Origin: Ichthyophonus hoferi
Lineage: Eukaryota; Opisthokonta; Ichthyosporea; Ichthyophonida; Ichthyophonidae
NCBI GenBank assembly: GCA_002751075.1
Contig: NAOQ01000778.1
Coordinates: 1-20,931 of the forward strand
Direction of reading: 5' to 3'
DNA length: 20,931 nt
Part shown: positions 1 to 9,828 of the stretch, piece after piece
How the letters are laid out: every line of letters begins with the position of its first letter
Position numbering within the stretch: the stretch's first letter is position 1
Program-made: the position numbers and the translations under genes
Notes under the pieces: generated by a model
Seen by the model: only the letters and a program-made list of their open reading frames with translations
Databases searched by the model: none
Told to the model about the DNA's origin: nothing

Positions 1-419
1 GATATCTAAAGTTATCCTAAGATAGTTAAGCACTGGCGGCGGCAGAAACAAGTACAAAAGCAAACAAAACACCCAATAAAGGGGGTCACTCCATACTATA
101 TAATAATACTACTTTGATATATATCATTTCTAGGAAACAGCGTACTTATCTGTTCCCTTTCTGGTTTTGCAGCGCTAAAATACTACAAAGATATAATTTT
201 TTTGAACAAATAGTCTAACAGCTATGAGTATATAGATCTATAACTTAGCAAATACATCATAGCGTATACCTGGGAATGAACACACCTAAAAAGGTTACTT
301 ACAGATACAGGTATAAATGTTGCACTCCATTTAATGAATTGAATGCATATGGTCCAAATAAGACTGTAGAATGAAGGGCAATCTGGTGTCCTCTAGAGTG
401 GTTGGGTTAGATTCATATA
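1..419. other. AT-rich non-coding DNA, nothing recognised
   Basis: No open frame of note on either strand, no RNA gene signature and no clear repeat. It is somewhat A-rich on the plus strand, grading into the cryptic repeat that follows. Confidence 0.6.
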
Positions 420-1181
420 TAAAAATTAAAATTAACAAAGATAAATAATCCGTATACTATATCACTAACCATATACAATAACTAACAACTATATAAAATA
501 ACAATAATGACACAGAAATACAGAAATAGTAATAAAAAATAGATTTAATGCAACATATAGATTTAAATACATATTTGACTAGGGTATTAAGATAATCTAA
601 GTGCATTAAGTGAGGAAAAAATAAAAATAAAGTAAGAGAAACAAGGAAAAGGTCTCAAAATACACAGGAAAAAGGTGCTGGAAATGTAATACTAATAATT
701 CTATCAATAAAAATAAAAATGATAATAATAATGAGCAAAAACAATCACAACTATTATAATAAATATAATAACATGAATAATCACAACAAAATAATAATAA
801 TAAGAAGAATAATAATAGTAATAATAGAAAAACCAATCATTTACAAAAATGCATATAATGACAATAAGAAAAATCATCAAAACATGAATAAAGATACGAA
901 AAATAAACACAATAATCATAGTACAACAAAAATAGGGGAAAATTAAAATGACAATAATAATAAAAACAATCATGATAGTAGTAATAACAGGAGTAATAAT
1001 AATAATAGTTCTACTAATAACAATAATAATAATACTACTAATAATAAGCATAATACTAATAATAATATCAATGCTATTACTAATAGTAATCACCCTGTTA
1101 ATGGTGAAGGTAATGTTTAAACAGAGAAACATCAAAAAAAGAGTAATAATAAACAATTACAAACACACCTGTGTAGAATAA
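420..1181. repeat. A-rich cryptic AAT/ATA simple-sequence tract
   Basis: The plus strand is made largely of degenerate AAT, ATA and AAC triplets, densest at about 719-1100, with A far in excess of T and no long T runs. Reading frames here give only I/N-rich or L/F/I-rich low-complexity peptides, so they are not genes. It looks like an old, mutated trinucleotide expansion. Confidence 0.7.
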
Positions 1182-2331
1182 TCCTCGCCAGGAAAATAAA
1201 AGTAAAAGTATGACAGGACCATAGAAAATATTCCTTCACTTCTGTTATCATTGGATCCCTCACTATCTAGAGAAAATTGGGAAAGAAATGAATAGGATGG
1301 AAAATACTTTACAATTCATTGGAGATGTATGAAATATATATGATGCAATATTTTACCATTATAGAAAGGAATACGCAAGTAGAAAAGAGGAGTGAGAGGA
1401 TGATAAGAAAGGCTACAACTATTTGCAGTGACACTTTAGTAAAAGTTCAAGGAATAGATGTATAATATGTGATTAGTATTGCAAAAGTCATAGGAAAGCC
1501 GTATAAAACATCAACGTAACTTATTATGAGTTGGATCAATTGGATCAAAGGCAAACGTGAAGAAGGTATTCCAAACTGGACATTGCATGTAACTCATCAT
1601 TGGGAAAAAGCCCGGATACGGGAATACCCATAACTTAATTAATTAGCAATTAGTAATTAGTAATTAGATATTTGAGATGGAACTTATTTATAACTTTGTT
1701 TAATACCTTTGTGATATATATATATTAAATATATCAATGTATAATAGAACCATTGCGATAGAAATATTCATATTACAGTCGTGCTAATCGTAATCTGCGG
1801 TAAACTCAAAATACTATTATGCTATTACATATCCACAAGTCTGCCTTGTACTTACAACAAGTTATTATGGTATACAAAGCCCACAAAGTCTTCCTTAAAA
1901 TGGATGACATCTTGCAATAATAATAAAAGCCAACAACACCTCACTGGCACTACATAGTATATATACTATAAATAACCTAATTGTTAGGGTAAGTTCTAAA
2001 CTGGGGGAATTTTTCCGGCGGTTAAAAATAACCTTATATGCAAAATTAAAATCTGACATCCAATCATATATTTTTGGTTGTTTATTATTTTCAATTAATC
2101 ATCACGTGTACCTGTAGCATGTAACTTGTTTTATATCTTTTTATCTCGATTATTGTTGTCATGTATAGAATAAATAGATAAAATAAGAGTATTGATTGTG
2201 CAATTTGACGAACAAAAAATGTGTAGCCCAGTTGGTTCACCGTCAGTTTTGGGGTGTGTATTCAACTTAATAAAATAAACATACTCAAAGGTAGAGTATA
2301 TCTGATAAATAAATAAAACGCTATATTACTG
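1182..2331. other. AT-rich non-coding DNA with minor repeats
   Basis: Contains a period-7 tandem (AATTAGT) near 1641-1670, a short (AT)n near 1718-1730 and a 35-codon open frame at 1526-1633. A tRNA A-box-like stretch at 2224-2236 has no matching B box or cloverleaf. No supported gene. Confidence 0.5.
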
Positions 2332-2632
2332 TATAGGCGCCATTTTATCCTACTACCACGTGAAAATATACCACTTGAGGATGTGTTTCCTTAAAGAAAC
2401 AGTAAGTACCTTAACATATATTGTACAGTTAAATTGCCGAATTTCTAAGTAAAATTAAACTCACTGTAGCTTGTACACTCATGTTTAAATAGTATTATAC
2501 TCTGAATAATATATATATTATTATTACTATTATTATGATGTTGGAATGGGCAATCCCGCACACGCACACGTATTAAAACTTTTATAGTTTTAACAATTGT
2601 CATTATTAAAATAAAATAAAACGGCGCCTATA
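2332..2632. mobile_element. Candidate MITE-like element with 17-nt inverted ends
   Basis: The left end TATAGGCGCCATTTTAT (2332-2348) is matched in inverted orientation by ATAAAACGGCGCCTATA (2616-2632), 16 of 17 positions. The 301-bp span has no coding capacity, as in non-autonomous DNA elements. GGCGCC is rare in this AT-rich setting. The flanking TATA could be a target-site duplication but is itself palindromic, so it does not prove insertion. Confidence 0.4.
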
Positions 2633-3687
2633 TTTCCCTTTTCCCCCCATTGAATTATAATACTATATTGTTATTGTAGTAGGTAAGCTGCAAGTTGAAT
2701 CCTTTATTTATTTATGACCCGTGGTGCATGGATAAGTCTAGAGTTAATTAATATCATTATACCTTGTATGTAGGATGGAAGAGGCGTTTATTTTAAGATA
2801 TTGAAAACTAGTAATATAGCGTACATATTACGGAGCTAAACGCCGAATTACTAGATACCATTAACATTAGGCAATGTAGCATGCTCACATATTATAACGA
2901 TTTAATTTAATAATATATATATATATATTCTTAATATTTTTAAATTAATCAACACTACCCAGTTGTTTGAATAATTAGTTAGCGTTCAATACAGCGTAGC
3001 CATCATAATAGTCTGATCCATGCAATGCCTAAATATAAAAGACGATTGTAGTATAGAATCAGTATTATATAATACCAATGAGAGGGCATGTTGCCTAGGC
3101 GCTAATTTATTTTACTTATAACTCTTGTATGAAGGATTGAGAGTACGTTAGATTTAAGATATAGCAAATGAATCATAAATAATATATATATATATATATA
3201 TTATTACTGTGAGTGGATAGGCATGGGGTTAAGCAACTAAAGGAATAGATAAATATCACACGGAGAGGCACCTTGTACATATATTAGCATCAGAGCATAG
3301 ATTACAAGTATGCTATATATTATATATTATATTATATTATATGTATATCTATAAAGTAGGGACAGAGGGGGTAATACAATATATAATTAGAGTATCATTA
3401 GGGCAATGTTATTGCGCTATATAATAATATCCTCGTCCCTTATATATGCAAGTATGATTCAAACTTCCTTTTATTATTGACTTAAACGCCGATGTCATTG
3501 TCCACAAGAGTTAAATATGACAGATAGATAGGTAGATTGCAATATATATGCACAAGGCTATCAAGTTACCATTTGTAGTAAGTGATGCAACTGTTTTACG
3601 CATATCCATGTAGTATTTGAGGAGTGCGTGTGTATATGATACGTGGTATATATATATATATATATATATATACAGTAATGTGCGATT
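2633..3687. other. AT-rich non-coding DNA downstream of argJ, with diverged repeats and (TA)n tracts
   Basis: Holds (TA)n runs at about 2913-2928, 3182-3201 and 3647-3672, the last starting 16 nt past the argJ stop and so lying in its 3' UTR. A minus-strand AATAAA at 3475-3470 is a possible argJ polyadenylation signal. Two segments, 2757-2801 and 3117-3161, share CTTGTATGNAGGATNGA and TTTAAGATAT and may be an old duplication. Confidence 0.45.
3647..3672. repeat. (TA)13 microsatellite in the argJ 3' UTR
   Basis: Thirteen uninterrupted TA units just downstream of the argJ stop codon at 3688. It is self-complementary and could form a hairpin in the transcript. Confidence 0.9.
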
Positions 3688-6600
3688 CTATGTACGATAG
3701 TGTGCATTAATCTTGATATAATCGTAGGACATATCCTGAGTCCAGTATAGTAAAGGCTCGGTTAGCTCGTTTACACCTAGGTTTACCGTAATATCAATGC
3801 CGACGTGGGACAAGATATAAGCAGCCCTGCATTCATATTGGTTGATTGTTCATTAGATTAATGATAATGGCCATGTATGTTGAGGGCCAATCAGAATCAT
3901 CGTGTTTGAACTAAATTATGGTTATTTTATAAAAGATTATAATATAAATATAACACAAACAGGGGTAATTCATTTATCTTATCATCCATATTGTGCTCTT
4001 TCAGCCAATTCAATTGGTTTGACCGATCCGATAAATACCAGTGATCATACAGATGTGGTTTTATGTACTCCTATTGGCCCCACTAAACCAATCGCAATCA
4101 CACGATTATTTCTGTAAAACTTGGAACGAAATAATTTTCGTTCTCTATCGATTATAGTGCAGGATTAGAGAGGAGAAAACCACCAATAATTTGATAAAGG
4201 AAAGGTATAGGCACATAGTACTGGGTGAACCCTATACGTTAATGATAGGGAAACAGAGCTGAAGCCTTTCAATAACAGTCAAGGGATAGGGAAGGAGGGA
4301 AAGAGAGAGGTCACCAACCTAGTCTCGTCAATTTCATAAGGACTGCCATCTTTAAATAGATGTAGTGAGTCTAAAATATAGCCGTTAGTGGCTAGGGGAT
4401 GAGGTACGTATAGGTTTAATATATGTATGTATGTATATGTGGAAGGGGTTAATAGGTTATAGGTCAGTGCGTCGGTATAGTGTATAGAGGCATAGTGTAT
4501 ATGTATATAGTATATAAAAGGGTGATGTACGGGGAGTGTGTGATGGTTACAATAGCTACTGCTAATAAACAATAAATAATTTTGGGGGAAAAGTGCAGAG
4601 TTGTCTAATATAAAGGTGGTGATTGGTAGAATGGAAATAAAGAAATGGATGCGAGAGATTAAGTTTCGATCAAATAAGATGTAGAATAAATAAAGAAATA
4701 GAAAGAAAAGGAAAGAATGAAGGAGAATGAGAAATTGGGGGAAAACATAGAGGACAACAACAACAAGAAAGCTAGTAAAGAAAGAAAAAGGAAAGGAGAA
4801 GAGAAAGAAAAAGAAAAAGAAAAAGAGAAAGAGAAAGAGAAAGAGAAAGAAAATAGGAAAGAGAACAACAGAAATGAACTGAACAGGGAGAAATGGAAAG
4901 TGACAGAGGACAGATTACCTGTACTCAGGTACAACTGCACCTTGCGAGGGTCAAACTCAGCACCACTATATCCCAGAGCGCACACAATACGCCCCCAGTT
5001 GGCATCTTTGCCTGTATATATATATATATGTTGCAAAAAGGGAGAAAAAACAATGTGTGTAAATGTGTAAATAGAGCTGATGGAAGTAAATAATGTACTG
5101 TAGGTCCAATGGTGACGAGAGAATGAGTGTGTATGCATGGACAGAGAAAAAAAAAAGCTTAAAGAGAGACAAGTTAGCAACACGAAATTGTAATTGCACA
5201 TATATACATATAGAAAAAACAGATTGAAGATAAAGAGACAAGAAAAAGCATATAAGGATGTGAATATTTAAGTAAATATATATAATTAGTATTCAACAGA
5301 AGTATAAAAACAGCACAGACAATATATTAATATAAATGCCAATAGAACGTCATACCTTACACCTCACAGATAAATATGATATACTTAAATACAAACACAC
5401 ACATACACGCATACACATACACACATATAAATATTAAACCCATATAAACACGAATTCATCCTACCAAACATAGCGGTTTTTACGAGAGATGAAGTAGCAA
5501 TAGCGGTTGCAGCAAGGTGTGCCTGGTGTCTATTTTTAGCCTCTTTTATTATGATTGTCAAAAATTTGGTAGCTCCCTCCCCATCCTGAATCTGCATCTG
5601 TGCCTGTGTGTATGTGTGCGAAATCAATGATATGTGTAGATGTATGTACTATATATACATGCATATATAGTGCTGGTATATAGACTAGTTAATAGGTACT
5701 CTATGCTATAGGGTAGTATTATGTTATTATAAAACGATGGCAAAGTTTGTCGAGGCTGAGGTACTTGGTAGGAGCATACAAATAGTACAAGTGAAGAAGA
5801 GAAAGAAGGAATTAAATGAAACGGCGTGCAAGCCATTCTGGCTAATGTTTGAAACAAGAACACAGCCGTGGCCTTCCCATTATACTATAATGAGGTGCTA
5901 TTTGTAGTATGCCAGGACCTCTCCCTCATTTTTAATGAACTAGAAGCTACTGAGCTAGTTGCCATAGCTCTCACAATACATACACACACACATACATGCA
6001 TATATATATATATATATATGCGAGTATAAACGTAAGTATAGATGTAAGGGTATGGGTGAGAATATACTGAATAATAGGTAAATAGGAGAGTGAAGTGATG
6101 ATAGCAGGAATGTAATATATTCTTTTACTGTGCCCGTATCCACCCCACACTTAGACCTAATAACCTGAATACCTACCAATCTCTGTGCACTGCTAGTGAT
6201 GGCATCCTGTAAGACCAAAAAAGAAGGATCCTTCTCATCTGTCATAGTCCGACCTCCTGATGCTCCATTGGCTAGTATCTATTTTAAAATTGTTATTCTA
6301 TTGCACATTGTACTTTAGAATAGAAAAGTACAAGGAAATGGAACAACCAAGGGCTATATATTTACCAACAACGGTTTTAGTTGTTTAGTGAAAGAAAAGT
6401 AAATGAGGGCATGGGAAGAGGTGTAGAAAGAATAAAGAGATGAAAGTGAGCAATGGTATATGTACAGAAGAAGAAAAATTAAGATATGAATGGAATGGGG
6501 GATGGGAACAAAACTATTATATTGAAACAATAGAGTTAAAGCTAGGTATGTGCTTGTATTTTTGCATGTAAACAGGGGAATGATTGTGAATAGACTAGGG

Positions 6601-9211
6601 AGGTGGGGAGAGGAGAGGAAGTGGAAAATTGGAAATAGGGAATACATATTTTTTTTCATTTGAAAATATAAATTTTTGTGCATGTATATGAACATAATGT
6701 GAATTGGTGTATAGGTGCATAATAATAAGTTATGAACTATGTATAACTCACCACAAAGGAGTCGTTAGTGCTTGTGTCCCCATCAATCGAAATACAATTG
6801 AATGATCGATCAGCAGAGAATTTGACAGCCTGTCCGTATGGAGTATGATAAGGTAACACACACACACACTATATATATATATATATATATCCTAGTAGTA
6901 TTGCTAGATTGGAGAAATACAGCTATATATCCCAATGAAAGTATTAATTATTCTCAAGGAATAGAAGAATATAAGGTTAATAGTCCAACAGGGCTGTCTT
7001 GGACACTAGTCTAAATACTAAACAAAAACAGCAGAACAATTCTAGCCTATAAATCTGTATGTTTAATAGTATATGCTCTGTGAGGATTATGTATTACCTT
7101 TGATGCTCACCTTATTAAGCAGACTTGTGCTGATATTAGCATCTGTGGCTATTACACATAACATTGTGGCCTGTGGGTAAAGAAAGGTTATGTTATTGGA
7201 GTGTGTGTGGTATGGGAGGTGTGTTATTATTGTTTGTGTTGTGAATAGATAAAGAAAAAATAGAGTTTATGAATACTTATGGTTGATAAAGTAGAACGTT
7301 CTGGTATATGTTTTGTATTTTTTTTGTGAAGCTGTGTGTAGTTGTGCATGTATATGTAGGGGTCAACAGAAGGAAATTAAAATGAATGTGTAAATAAAGA
7401 ATGGAGAGTAAGGGAAAGAGAGAGAAATTAGTTGAGAGCCACTGAAGAAAAGTGGGACCAAACTATGTGTACCTGTGCATAGTATATATGTATAAGAGTT
7501 AGCAAGAATAAGTCAAAATGAATTTGTAAATAAAGAAATAGAGAGGGAGAGAAAGAGATAAAAGCAGATTGGGAACTTGACGAGGAAGAGTAAACTTCAT
7601 TGTATATATAATTTTGTATATATTATTGTGTCATGTGTATATGAGCTAATGAAACAAACGAGAATGGATTAGTAACAAACAAAATCGAGAGTGAGGGAAA
7701 GAGAGAAGAATGGGTTGAAAGGTTCAGAAGAAAGATGAAGCCCATCTACCATATTACCATATTAGGATGGATCATGCCAGCCCCTTTGGTTATGCCAGTC
7801 AGAGTAATTTCATCTTCAATTCCTGGTATCTTAACAGTGCGACTGACAAGTTTACTCTGTGTTTATCCATTACTTATAGGTAAATTATAATGGTAGTGTG
7901 TGCCATGATAATGGTGTCCGTGTTATTGCGGATACACAGTCACATATAGCCAATCTATAGCTATGTTATATGGGTTATGCACAGATGATATTAATATATG
8001 TACCCTTTAAGGAAAATAAATATCAAGGCACACGTACATGTATATAGTTTATATAATAGTTAAGGCAGGAAAGTAAATGGAAATAAATATATGCCTCTGG
8101 TAAACTTTTATTTCTTCGTTCTTCGTTCTTCGTTCTTTTACATTTCTAACCAAATCGCATTCTATCATTGTAATCTATGTAGCTTTTAATCAATCTAGCT
8201 GTCCATGCATCCTGTTGTTCCTAGTTTTGTTGTCTGGTTTTCTTTTCGTATATTTCACTTTTGCCTGGTTATATACACATATATATATGGCTATTATATT
8301 GCTTTATTTAACTGGCCCATTACATATTCAATTTTATATACTCATATATCTCTATATCACTATTTATACCTTCATTTATCTAAAAAAAAAAAAAAAAGTT
8401 AAATAAATAAATTTTCGAATTTTCTTTCCTCATACACTGTAATCCAAACCCCTTTAAACTTTAAACAAATAAATAGGGCAATGAATCAGTCAGTGAAAAA
8501 AAGGCTATGCTTATTTAGTATAACTGTAAATGGGTAGTCTCGGTAAGAGCCGGAAAGAACACATATATTACACATAGATACGTGATCAATAATTAATATA
8601 TTTATTTCACTACATATGTTAAATGTTAAATGGTGTGTACACCAAAACAAAAGAATTAGAGTATAAGATGAAAAAAAGAAATTAATTGCAAGGCTAGGTT
8701 ACCACTGACCACTGTATCTGTGGTCATAATGGCCTTGGAAGCCTGAGTCCACCCATGATAGCTTTCAGATACCTTACTGGACACACTACTCATTCCTGCA
8801 TACATTCCCAAACACACGAGAATGTGTGGGTTACATAAATATATCAAACATTGTGTTTTACTTATCAAGCTGGTTATTTTAGTTCATTATTTTTTCACTT
8901 CCCTCACACTTTCCCCTGTGTAGTGTTTGCACATGCCCCTTATTTCTTACCATTGTTAATTTTATCCATAGGAAGATGCTGACCAATCACGCCGGTAGAC
9001 ATAACAAGACTGGACAGACCTTTGACCAGCCCTTGTTCACTACATATATTTGTCATGAGCTTTGCATTATCAATTCCTTCTTGACCTGTACATGCATTGG
9101 CACAACCACTGTAACCTTATTGATCAGTTAATGTTAACACGGGGGCAGGTACTACATCATTATATCAGATATATGATAAACTATAAATAACAATTGAAGT
9201 GCAAAAAAACC

Positions 9212-9272
<61 letters not shown>

Positions 9273-9828
9273 GCCACAGTGTTAAAATGTTTACCCTGTA
9301 CTCTTTAAAACCTATTTATGCATATAATTCACATTATAGCAAAAGATCAAGACCTACCTATTAATAACAATTCCCCCAATGCCATTGCTACCATGGGCCT
9401 TGATGTTTTCCTTGGAAATGATTACAGGGGCAGCCGCAAAAAGGTTCTGTATGCATGTTTATTTAAAATATTTATTGATATTTTAATATCAGGTGGAAGC
9501 CATGGACTTCTATGCATATAATTAGTCTATATCTTTATAGAGAATAGAAACCATATACCTCAAGACAACGTAGATAAATTTTGCTTGTCTGCAACACCCA
9601 CCACTGAACTCATATATTATTGTTCTTACATACTTATTTGATTGCCTTTATGTTTCCCTCTATGCCATAACCCTTACATACAATAGTTACACTAACTTTT
9701 GTGAAGACACCAGCGGCATTGCAGGGGCGATCACTTAAAATCATTGCCAGATCTAGTCCCCCTCTTTTCTTAATCAACGATTCAACCCCACCAGCTCTAA
9801 AGCCTCGAGCCACCTTTGTCATTGCCAT
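3688..9828 (-). CDS. argJ: Glutamate N-acetyltransferase / ornithine acetyltransferase (ArgJ), 12 exons, 408 aa, complete
   Basis: ArgJ moves the acetyl group from N-acetylornithine to glutamate in the cyclic arginine pathway; bifunctional members also use acetyl-CoA. In fungi it is mitochondrial. Exons on the minus strand: 9828-9697, 9446-9358, 9108-8951, 8795-8710, 7856-7758, 7170-7111, 6829-6752, 6278-6177, 5603-5465, 5011-4919, 4370-4319, 3826-3688. All introns are GT-AG, the phases agree, and the total of 1227 nt fits the usual family length. Visible motifs: GFRAGG near the N-terminus, oxyanion-hole MSTGVIGQ (T112, G113), [14 protein letters not shown] with the autocleavage site before the nucleophile T190 (split by intron 5), [26 protein letters not shown] (E277), DANWGRI, and the C-terminal [12 protein letters not shown] followed by TAG. 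The start ATG has a strong context (CAAAATGG), but the first exon shows no mitochondrial presequence, so an unseen upstream exon is possible. The C-terminus reads WTQDM where the family usually has a WTCDL or WGCDL type motif. Identity is very secure; exact junctions are inferred. Confidence 0.95.
3837..4092. promoter_or_regulatory. Cluster of six CCAAT/ATTGG boxes in argJ intron 11
   Basis: CCAAT occurs at 3887, 4005 and 4088 and its complement ATTGG at 3837, 4013 and 4073, six in 256 nt, where well under two would be expected from base composition. Such clusters mark NF-Y-type promoters in many eukaryotes. A plus-strand open frame of 71 codons overlaps it (3902-4117) but has no recognisable product. 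It may be a promoter for an antisense transcript or chance. Confidence 0.25.
4124..4143. repeat. Perfect 8-bp-arm palindrome in argJ intron 11
   Basis: GAACGAAA and TTTCGTTC are separated by TAAT. It lies next to a cluster of CCAAT boxes and could be a binding site for a dimeric regulator or a small hairpin. Function unknown. Confidence 0.5.
4777..4853. repeat. 77-nt uninterrupted polypurine tract in argJ intron 10
   Basis: Only A and G occur on the plus strand over 77 nt, with a six-base rhythm of GAAAAA changing to GAAAGA. On the gene's sense strand it is a polypyrimidine run beginning about 65 nt after the donor at 4918. Long mirror-like purine tracts can adopt triplex structure. Confidence 0.9.
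6001..6019. repeat. (TA)n microsatellite in argJ intron 8
   Basis: A pure TA run preceded by an imperfect (CA)n stretch from about 5980, forming a compound microsatellite. Confidence 0.85.
6856..6890. repeat. Compound (AC)7(TA)10 microsatellite in argJ intron 6
   Basis: Lies about 27 nt from the acceptor before exon 7, so length variation here could touch branch-point spacing. Confidence 0.9.
7200..7745. repeat. Diverged tandem repeat, about 140-bp unit, roughly four copies, filling argJ intron 5
   Basis: Landmarks recur at a steady interval: (A)TAAAGAA near 7249, TAAATAAAGAA at 7391 and 7527, and a decayed form at 7673. Each is followed by a GAGAG and GGGAAAGAGAGA-like purine block and preceded by a GTGTATATG-like stretch. 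Spacings are about 140, 136 and 146 nt. The array occupies almost the whole intron (7757-7171). Confidence 0.6.
8090..8400 (+). mobile_element. Candidate retroposed insertion with A16 tail in argJ intron 4
   Basis: Segment 8100-8380 is pyrimidine-rich on the plus strand, opposite to the rest of the argJ introns, and ends in sixteen A residues (8382-8397). The sequence AAATAAATA occurs on both sides (8081-8089 and 8401-8409) and could be a target-site duplication, though it is AT-rich. A short TTCTTCG tandem lies at 8111-8137. No Pol III boxes or coding region were recognised, so the type (SINE-like or retrocopy) is open. Confidence 0.35.
8111..8137. repeat. Short tandem repeat, 7-bp unit TTCTTCG
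   Basis: Nearly four perfect copies inside argJ intron 4, within the possible inserted segment. Confidence 0.85.
9213..9272. repeat. (ATT)20 microsatellite in argJ intron 2
   Basis: Twenty exact ATT units, 60 nt with no interruption. Perfect purity at this length suggests recent expansion and high variability. It reads AAT on the gene's sense strand. Confidence 0.95.

Noticed and set aside
704-1156. Minus-strand hydrophobic open frame of 150 codons
   Set aside because: It is made of I, V, F and Y from degenerate AAT repeats; no gene signal.
2224-2236. tRNA A-box-like TAGCCCAGTTGGT
   Set aside because: No B box at the right distance and no cloverleaf; likely chance.
3902-4117. Plus-strand open frame of 71 codons
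   Set aside because: Sits inside argJ intron 11 with no recognisable motifs; kept only as context for the CCAAT cluster.
4659-5201. Minus-strand open frame of 180 codons rich in S, F and L
   Set aside because: It is argJ exon 10 read through into the polypyrimidine intron; the repetitive part is intronic.
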